Made by a program: the position numbers and the translations under genes
Origin: Fragilariopsis cylindrus CCMP1102
Lineage: Eukaryota > Bacillariophyta > Bacillariophyceae > Bacillariales > Bacillariaceae
DNA: 24,365 nt
Direction: 5' to 3'
NCBI GenBank assembly: GCA_900095095.1
Contig: FMBT01000219.1
Span: 1 to 24,365, forward strand
In this document: piece after piece, positions 17,741-24,365 of the stretch
How the letters are laid out: every line of letters starts with the position of its first letter
Position numbering within the stretch: the first letter of the stretch is position 1
Notes under the pieces: model-generated
What the model saw: the letters and a program-made list of their open reading frames with translations, nothing else
The model's database searches: none
What the model was told of the DNA's origin: nothing

Positions 17741-18273
17741 AAATAGTGTAAAATGTGTGAATGTAGGATTTTCTGGAAGAGGGGGTGGGGGGGGATTTCT
17801 GGTGTTTTATGTCTAAATTGCCAAAATTTCTTGGTTTTTTGTGTTTTTGGCCAAAATCTGCGTGTAGGATCCTGCGCGTGTAGGATTAATTGAATTCGGG
17901 ATTCATTCATTCTTGGCGTGAAGGCGTGAGGAAGAGCAGAGGTGACAACTTGACAACAACAAACAAACAACGAACAAGAACTATCGAACAAGAAAATACC
18001 AACGACAAACAAAGCAAAATATGAACACCACAGTACTACTACAGTAAAGTAACTCTTCTTTACCAACAACCAAACCAAACCAAGCCAACGATCGGAGAGG
18101 TGACAGTAAGCAGAAAGTCAATTCTATTCTATTCAATTCAATTCAATTCAATTCAAGTGAGTAGTAGTAACAAAAAGTTGTAGCTCCTATATACAGTACA
18201 TACGGGACAGTACGGGACAGTACAGTATTATTCTACAAATTAGATACAGAAGATAAAGTAACGATTTATAATT
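17741..18273 (+). promoter_or_regulatory. Upstream region of ATG5
   Basis: No gene; the reverse-strand frame at 17737-18078 is not credible. A G-run at 17780-17791 and a pentanucleotide (CAATT/ATTCA) microsatellite at 18121-18157 are visible. So is an AC-rich stretch (17950-18085, CAACAAACAAACAAC) that looks like a 5' leader. A TATATA occurs at 18189 and repeated GGGACAGTAC at 18203-18223. The ATG5 promoter and leader must lie here, but no transcription start can be set. Confidence 0.4.
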
Positions 18274-20430
18274 ATGAAATCATCATTATCATCATCATCT
18301 TCTTCTGGTAATAATCAAAATGATGATGGTGGTGGTAGTGGTGGTGGTGGTGGTGTTGATAAGGAGAAGGACGAGGACGAGGACGTAACAGTAGTAGCAG
18401 TAATAGTGGGAAAGAAAACCTCAACAACGCAAACCACTACTACTTCGTCGTCGTCATCGTCGTCGTCGTCATCGTCATCTGATTATAATTATAATTATAA
18501 TTATTATAATAAAATACGTCAAATCAATTTTAAGGATGGTAAAATACCAATCAGAATATCATTAGGTCAAACATCAGTAGGAACATCCACATCCTCCATA
18601 CCGGATCCAATACATGTCTTAGTATCACGACAAACTTTTCTACATATTGGATTAGAAGTTGTGGTACGTAAATTATATAACTATTCACCAGATATATATA
18701 CTACTACTAATGGTTGGAAAAGTAATTGCAATAGTAATAGTAATGGCAGCAATACTCAACCGTCATCGTCGTCGTCGTCGTCGTCTTCGTCTTCGGCAGC
18801 ATCATCATCATCATCGGCAATCTCTTTTGATCGTAATGGTTCGACACCAATTAAAGTCGTTATTCAAGAAGACGAAGACAGCAGCGGGGATGAAGTTAAC
18901 AACAAAGTAAAAGAAAAAGATAACGATAGTCATGCTGATGAGAATGAGAAGAAGAAGAAAGACAAACAGGATATTACTACGGATACGAATACTACTACTC
19001 CTGCTGCTGATAACGCTGATGACGACGCTGATGACGGTGGTGATGGTGCTTCTGGTGGTGCTGATACTGCTGATGCTGATACTGATACCGATAATACTGA
19101 TATTAATTCTAATTCTTATCCTGTTTGTTGGTTTGAAGATAGTATCACAAAACAACCATTACGATGGCAATATTTTGTGGGTGTATTATTTGATTCGATA
19201 CATGGTCATCCACCATTACAATCATCAACATCAACATCAACAACTAATTGCTTGCCATGGGAAATTACATTACATTTTCAATCGTATCCACATCAGCAAT
19301 TATTAGAATTGAATAATTCAGGCGGCGTAGAAGGTGGTGGTGGTGGTGTAATAGAAACAATTCAACAAACGTATAAAAATTCATTAAAACAAGGTTTATC
19401 TATCCAATATGGGAATCCAAAATATTCACTGAATATGACAAAATTATCGCATATAAAAATATGGAATGCAATAGTATGTCAATGTCAAACCAATGATGGT
19501 AGTAATAACAATAACAATAACAATAACAATAACGATAACAATAATAGTGATTATTATTTAAATCATATACAGTCAATATTATTAAATCCAAAACCAATTA
19601 TAATAGAAGTATTGGACACGACGATGACGACGACTACGAAAGCAACAACAATAACGTCAGCAATAACGTCAGCGTCAGCGACAACTGATGATTCTGAAAA
19701 TAGCAAAAAAACAAAATTCAATACCACAAGTTCTGATAATAATGACAACAACAGCAACAACAACAATAAAAATGATAAAAATGATAACAATAACGATTCA
19801 GCTTTAGTTTCAGATTCAGTTTCGACGAAATGTACTACTACTTCAGCAGCGTTACCTTTACCTTTGACGAATACCAATACCAACATAAATACGAATACAA
19901 AAATGAGTAACAGCAATAATAATAGTATTATAACACGATATACATTCAACAATAAAGATCTTGTTATGATACCAATACGACTATCAATTGATCCAATGAA
20001 ACCAATGATACAAAAACGATTTGATTATAATAGAAACGACAATAATAATAATAATGATCCAATGACATTAGGATCATTACTTTGTATTTGGGTACCGCAA
20101 TATTTCTGTTATTGTGATGATGACAAGGATGATAATGACGAGAATAATAGAGACGAAAGAACAACACCAAAAAAAACAGTAGTACGAACCAAAACAATCT
20201 ATGCAAATAAAGAAGAAGAAGACGACTCGTCTATTATATCATCATCTGATACTAGTCCTACCACTATAACAAAGAATAGCAGCGAAAAAAAGAAGAAGGA
20301 ATCAATGAACAAAAAGATATATTGGTGTGTTGCTGGAGTAGTACCACCATTAGAAACATCAGTTATTGATTTATGGTTAGCATTACGTCATCCAGATAAT
20401 TTTTTATATATTTCAATAATTATTACCTGA
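18274..20430 (+). CDS. ATG5: Autophagy protein ATG5, with low-complexity expansions
   Basis: ATG5 is covalently joined to ATG12 and, with ATG16, helps attach ATG8 to phosphatidylethanolamine on the growing autophagosome. Conserved blocks in order: a first ubiquitin-like part with GKIPIRISL (89-97) and VLVSRQTFLHIGLEVVVRKLY (115-135), then VCWFEDSITKQPLRWQYFVGVLFD (284-307) and PWEITLHFQSYP (328-339). A helical part carries KNSLKQG (368-374), where Lys372 aligns with the ATG12 acceptor lysine (plant NSLKEA, human Lys130). The second ubiquitin-like part has MIPIRLSIDPMKPMIQKRF (565-583), MTLGSLL (597-603) and HPDNFLYISII (706-716), close to the human C-terminus YPDNFLHISII. It has 718 residues against 275 in human and 337 in Arabidopsis. 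The excess is Ser, Asn, Asp, Gly and Thr runs at 1-80, 142-282, 405-426, 446-556 and 611-681. It is a single exon. The start is the first in-frame Met and lies within low-complexity sequence. Confidence 0.92.
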   Translation: MKSSLSSSSSSGNNQNDDGGGSGGGGGVDKEKDEDEDVTVVAVIVGKKTSTTQTTTTSSSSSSSSSSSSDYNYNYNYYNKIRQINFKDGKIPIRISLGQTSVGTSTSSIPDPIHVLVSRQTFLHIGLEVVVRKLYNYSPDIYTTTNGWKSNCNSNSNGSNTQPSSSSSSSSSSSAASSSSSAISFDRNGSTPIKVVIQEDEDSSGDEVNNKVKEKDNDSHADENEKKKKDKQDITTDTNTTTPAADNADDDADDGGDGASGGADTADADTDTDNTDINSNSYPVCWFEDSITKQPLRWQYFVGVLFDSIHGHPPLQSSTSTSTTNCLPWEITLHFQSYPHQQLLELNNSGGVEGGGGGVIETIQQTYKNSLKQGLSIQYGNPKYSLNMTKLSHIKIWNAIVCQCQTNDGSNNNNNNNNNNDNNNSDYYLNHIQSILLNPKPIIIEVLDTTMTTTTKATTITSAITSASATTDDSENSKKTKFNTTSSDNNDNNSNNNNKNDKNDNNNDSALVSDSVSTKCTTTSAALPLPLTNTNTNINTNTKMSNSNNNSIITRYTFNNKDLVMIPIRLSIDPMKPMIQKRFDYNRNDNNNNNDPMTLGSLLCIWVPQYFCYCDDDKDDNDENNRDERTTPKKTVVRTKTIYANKEEEDDSSIISSSDTSPTTITKNSSEKKKKESMNKKIYWCVAGVVPPLETSVIDLWLALRHPDNFLYISIIIT

Positions 20431-20465
20431 CTTGACTTGACTCGACTCGACTCGACTTGACTTAA
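20428..20465. repeat. Pentanucleotide (GACTY)n microsatellite overlapping the ATG5 stop
   Basis: CTTGACTTGACTCGACTCGACTCGACTTGACTT immediately follows and includes the TGA stop codon. A similar (GACTC)n run lies at 21731-21757, upstream of the sulfotransferase-like gene. Confidence 0.8.
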
Positions 20466-21070
20466 ACTGAAAAAGAGAAGATTGAAATAATAATGATGAT
20501 ACTAATAATTGGGCAAAATTAATCGAATGCTTAAATACAGCATACGATCGACTGAAAAAAGAAACGTAACGAAACAAATTAAAAATATAATGATAGTATG
20601 GTAAATGAATGGTTCTGCCGCGGGACAACAAAATTTGAATCTCCATCCGAATTATATTTTTGATCAGCACTATATTATTATTCATAGCCACTTTGAGTAG
20701 AAGCAGAAGTATTAGTAGTAGTGAGTATCATTGATTTGATTCATTCATTCATTTATGCACTCATGCATTCAAGCATTCAATTAACTATAGACGCACCACT
20801 AAACCATTTCTTTTCAACATTTGTCATGGCTACCGTACAGCAAGAGTAGTAGTATTCATTTTTGATTCATTCGATTGATTGTTGAGACTTGTCTCGAAAA
20901 GAACAGATTGCTTCTACTGTATTTCCCATCCCTGTTTCCTCTGTCATCTACGGTACTCCCCATCCCCCCCCTCATTTCACTTTTCTACCTACCGTACCTT
21001 TCCCCCTCCTTCTCTCTGGGCCCTCCAGCCTCCAGTACTGTAAATATTGTGCTTGATTCGTACGAGCTAT

Positions 21071-21386
21071 CGGTAAAAAGCGTTGAGAACCCTTAAAATC
21101 GGTCCTAAAATCTACCAATCGACAGGAAATTTAAAAATAAAATGAGATTTTGAAAGTTTTCGACTCACTCTCCACCCTTTTATAATGTGAAAATTCCTTA
21201 CGATAGCGCGTGCGAATCAGAGTTGCACGAGGAGGTACTATGTCGTGAATGGGTCTTTTACAGTCGATTTAAGAGACTTTCACCTTATTACTCCCTCCAG
21301 CTAACGCGTAATTCGCACGCGCTATCTCGAGGAATTATTACACGATAAAAGCGTGCTGAACCCTTAAAATCTTCGTAAAATCTTCA
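21071..21386. repeat. Direct repeat pair flanking an inverted repeat
   Basis: CGGTAAAAAGCGTTGAGAAC-CCTTAAAATC at 21071-21100 and CGATAAAAGCGTGCTGAACC-CTTAAAATC at 21343-21371 are imperfect direct copies about 272 bp apart. Both are followed by TAAAATCT. They bracket the inverted repeat at 21192-21336. Confidence 0.65.
21192..21336. repeat. Inverted repeat with perfect 16-bp core
   Basis: GATAGCGCGTGCGAAT (21202-21217) is the exact complement of ATTCGCACGCGCTATC (21311-21326). The arms extend outward with a 3-base mismatch followed by AATTCCT/AGGAATT, giving 23 of 26 positions paired, and weaker similarity continues beyond. The loop is 93 bp. It may be a foldback or MITE-type insertion, or a dyad regulatory site. 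No target duplication could be fixed. Confidence 0.8.
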
Positions 21387-21895
21387 CTTACTGTATTTTT
21401 AATTTTTCGTACATTTCGCTTTTTCTTTATTACACAACTCCTTAAGAAAACGGAAGATCACACTCTCGCTCTAAGTACACTGATTCCGCGATAATATGTT
21501 GCCAGCGCGCACATATTGAAACTTTCTTTTGATATCTACAGTACCGCTAAAAAAGTGTTACTGTACACACGTGTCAAAATATCATCGTCATCTAACGTCA
21601 CAATAAATCCTCGCTGTAACGTAACTGTAAGTAGCATGCAAAACAAAACAAAAAAAGCATAACAAGCAAAACAAACACAACAAGCAAACTAGCTAGTGTC
21701 TAGTAGTAGTTGAACGTGTCTAGCATTCAGACTCGGACTCGACTCGACTCGACTCTCAACCTCAATCGTGCCCTCGCATCACTTCACTTTAACCGATCGG
21801 TTCTATTATAGAGAAATAGAATAGAATATTATAGAGAAAGGAAAAAAGCACATTTCTGCGGATACCGACCGTATACGTAGACCGGCAATAATAAA

Positions 21896-24150
21896 ATGGC
21901 AGCAAGTCGTAGTAGTACTACACGTAATAATAATAATAATAATAATAGTAATAATAATAATAATGAAAGTAATAGTGGAAGTGGAAGTAGTGGAAGTCAT
22001 GATGATCCTGTAATAATTAAAACAGCACAGCAGCACAACAAATATGTTCTAATTTTAATTTGTATCGTATTTGTTGTTATTACTACAATATATTCAGAAT
22101 CGGATCATATGCCTTCCTTAAGCAGCGCAAATTCCATAAGTTTATACTACTCTAGTAATACTACTAGTGGTACTAGTGTTAGTGGCGATACAATTACTGA
22201 TGCAATTACTGATGTCTCATCATCGTCATCGTTATCGTTATCGTCTATTGTAACAACAATTAACACTAACACTAACACGACGAAAACGGAAACGGAAACG
22301 AAAAAGAAGAAATTCATTCTAATACATATCGGACCAAGTAAGACAGGTACAACCTCAATCGTAAGTACTACTATAATATACTCTACTGCATGTATTGCAT
22401 TATACTACTGTTGTTTACTCTCAATGCATTGCAATTGCAATTGCATTACGTGTACGTGTACGTGTACGTGTACGTGTACAACACACAGTAGAGCAGGTGA
22501 AGAAATAATAGGAACGATTTTTTTCTTCTTCTTCTTCTTCTTCTTCTTCTTCGTCTTCTCTAACATAGGATTCGATTCGATTCGATTCAGATTCATTCAT
22601 CACCCTCACTATCAATTCGGATTTTTCTTAATTTTTGTTTTCTTCGCCGCCACCCTTCTTCTTTAAAAAAAAAACTACAATAAACTGATATGAATGAAAT
22701 TCAGCAAAAAGATTCTGGTCAAAATAAGGATTTTCAAACTGCACTTCAACTTGATAAAGTTGTATATATAGGAAAATATTCTGATCGATCAAAAAGACTA
22801 CCATTTACGAATTCATATAGATGTATGAAGCTGCATTTTACCAGTAATATAACATATACACATTATACTAGTATTGCTGATGACAATGATACAAATAATG
22901 AAGTAATGAAACTAAAACGACGACAACAACAACGACAAGATATGATTGATACATGTTGGTCAAAAAATAAATATATACTGGATTCAAGCATAGTGGGTTC
23001 AGATGAAGGGTATAGTTATAAAGGAGGAACAGAATTTACAAATAAAATCAAAGATTTCTATAAAGTATTCATTGATTATTTTGACTATGATGAAATCATT
23101 ATTGTTGGTGCATATCGACGATATTATGATTGGTTACCAAGTACATATAAAGAAGAGATGAGGAAGTTTTGTTTATCATATAATTTACAGTATACAATGA
23201 ATCCAAATTCAACTTCTGATAAAGATAGTACCAGAAATAAAGCGTGCAAGTCGGTATGGAAATATATATCGGGTTATATAAATAGAGGAATAAAAAATTT
23301 CAGTACGGATCCCTATCGTAATATACATGTAACATTACCATTAGCACGTGAAGTATTGAAAGAATTATCATCAACAAATTCAACAACCAGTAGTAATAAT
23401 AGGACTAGTAATAATAATAGTAATAATAATAATACTCATCGTGTTGAAACATTAAATTATTTTCAATTAAAACCAAATGAAAAATATTATAATACTATAA
23501 CAACAGAATTATACTGCAAGATATTAGGTAACAGTTACACACCAAATACATGTGAATATTCACGTTATGCTAAAGCTATTGTATCACACAAGGGTTCATT
23601 AGATAATATGCCATATAAATTAATTATTCATGAGGCACAAAAAAGAAATTGGATAACAGGTTTTCCAAAAGATTATAAAAGAATTGAAAAATTTATAAAT
23701 ACAACAATTATACCAATACAAAATATATCACCGACATCGACATCAAAAGGTGGTGGTAAGAATCCTATAGTATATACATGGGAAGATTTACAAGAATATC
23801 ATAAGCTTATAATGATAAACAATAATACTACTGGTTCGAACAAGAACAAGAACAAGAACAAAACGATGAATAAATTAGGACAATTCTTACCACTAGTTTG
23901 TCCATCAAAAGACAAATTAGAAGAATTCTTAAAAAAATCATTATCATTTGAAGAACAAATTATGCCAAAATCATTTATATTAAGTGAAGTAGGTGAAAAA
24001 AAACATTCTATCGATTTTTGGAATCTTGCAGATAGTGGTGCATATTGTTATATCGATATACCAAAATTATTTGATGGTGGTAATGGCAATGTCAATATAC
24101 AAACATGGGATCAATTTTTAGATGAACGTATGACTATTACTAGCTGGTAA
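21896..24150 (+). CDS. Sulfotransferase-like type II membrane protein (two exons)
   Basis: Exon 1 is 21896-22360, the intron 22361-22704 and exon 2 22705-24150, giving 636 residues. A short Asn/Ser-rich cytoplasmic tail (1-49) is followed by one hydrophobic segment YVLILICIVFVVITTIY (50-66), typical of Golgi type II enzymes. A Ser/Thr-rich stem leads to KKFILIHIGPSKTGTTSI (138-155), the 5'-phosphosulfate-binding loop of sulfotransferases that use PAPS. In exon 2, IIIVGAYRRYYDWLPSTYKEE (from 287) fits the region that contacts the 3'-phosphate (Arg and Ser spaced as in the RxxxxxxxS pattern). The rest is predicted soluble, with an Asn/Ser/Thr run at about 389-408. Splicing joins TTSI to QKDSGQNKDF in phase 0. 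The substrate cannot be told; carbohydrate or protein sulfation is the usual role. Other P-loop families remain possible. Confidence 0.7.
22361..22704 (+). other. Intron of the sulfotransferase-like gene
   Basis: The donor ATC|GTAAGTACT directly follows the nucleotide-binding loop and the acceptor is AAATTCAG|CAAAAAGAT. The length of 344 nt is not a multiple of three. Unspliced reading stops at 22664-22666, so the intron must be removed to connect the two conserved halves. It contains a (CGTGTA)n run at 22448-22478, a TGCAAT-type palindromic run just before it and a (TTC)n tract at 22525-22555. Confidence 0.85.
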
Positions 24151-24365
24151 CTAACTAACTAACTAGCTAACTATAACATCTGGTAGCCTATCTGGTAACG
24201 CTAGAAGTGTGTTAGCGTGTACCCATACTCTGCTGTTAACGCTGCATCATTTCTATATTCGAAAAACAGTAACAACAACCGATCAAATTGATTGATCGAT
24301 CGATTGAATTCAAATAGACCATGACATGTTAATGAGAATAGAAAGATGTAGATCATGGTCCACCT
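24148..24365. other. 3' flank of the sulfotransferase-like gene
   Basis: The TAA stop lies at the start of a (TAAC)n run (24148-24176). Farther on are TTGATTGATCGATCGATTGAATT (24288-24310) and an 8-bp inverted repeat GACCATGA/TCATGGTC (24317-24324 and 24353-24360). No polyadenylation signal or next gene could be assigned. Confidence 0.4.

Larger units (their letters stand above)
20431..21895. other. Intergenic spacer between ATG5 and the sulfotransferase-like gene
   Basis: No credible gene; the small frames 20413-20691 and 20875-21096 lack family resemblance. It holds the (GACTY)n and (GACTC)n runs, an ATTCATTC-rich patch at 20735-20780, a C/T-rich block at 20925-21030, an inverted repeat at 21192-21336 and a direct repeat around it. 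An A-rich leader-like segment (AAAACAAAACAAAAAAAGC, about 21640-21690) probably belongs to the downstream 5' region. The ATG5 3' end and the promoter of the next gene must lie within it. Confidence 0.5.

Noticed and set aside
17737..18078. Minus-strand open frame of 113 residues upstream of ATG5
   Set aside because: It starts in leader-like DNA, matches no family and overlaps a MITE terminus; best seen as chance.
19563..19952. Hydrophobic minus-strand frame opposite ATG5
   Set aside because: Its Leu/Val runs are the complement of Asn/Asp repeat codons on the coding strand.

Overview
The window looks like nuclear DNA of a unicellular eukaryote, most likely a stramenopile alga and probably a diatom. 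This is inference from GT-AG introns of 83-344 nt, a Ty1/copia element whose pol resembles diatom (CoDi-like) lineages, piggyBac-like transposases, and host genes swollen with Ser, Asn, Asp, Thr and Gly tracts encoded by trinucleotide repeats. The standard code fits. There is no prokaryotic or organellar signature.

Positions 1-17740 form a transposon graveyard. From left to right it holds: (1) an internally deleted piggyBac-like remnant (1 to about 415); (2) a decayed Ty1/copia polyprotein region on + with protease, integrase, reverse transcriptase and RNase H, lacking visible LTRs and cut off at a TTAA at 4744; (3) a minus-strand piggyBac-like element (4744 to about 7431); (4) a 209-bp tandem repeat (7432-8026); (5) a second internally deleted piggyBac derivative (8066-9106); (6) the left part of a TTAA MITE (from 9107); (7) a piggyBac-like element on + bounded by TTAA at both ends (9654-12698); (8) a complete TTAA MITE (12695-13283); (9) a minus-strand piggyBac-like transposase (13284-17303) broken by two later insertions, a MITE at 14465-15015 and a 999-bp TIR element with TCAA duplications at 15915-16913; (10) a MITE right end preceded by a 5S-like stretch (to 17740). 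Every transposase copy carries frameshifts, stops or deletions. Three copies share one intron just before the first catalytic Asp, an N-terminal barrel-like module and a C-terminal Cys/His domain.

Positions 17741-24365 are a host gene region. An uninterrupted gene at 18274-20430 encodes a recognisable ATG5, the autophagy protein that is conjugated to ATG12. It is 718 residues long because of low-complexity insertions between conserved blocks. Downstream, 21896-24150 encodes a two-exon, type II membrane, sulfotransferase-like protein whose intron (22361-22704) directly follows the nucleotide-binding loop. The 1.5-kb spacer between them holds an inverted repeat with a perfect 16-bp core.

The most unusual pattern is that nearly every TIR element here contains one or more short tRNA-like or 5S-like stretches with Pol III B-box-like motifs. 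The TTAA termini also tend to be palindromic in themselves. The most unexpected single gene is the expanded ATG5.
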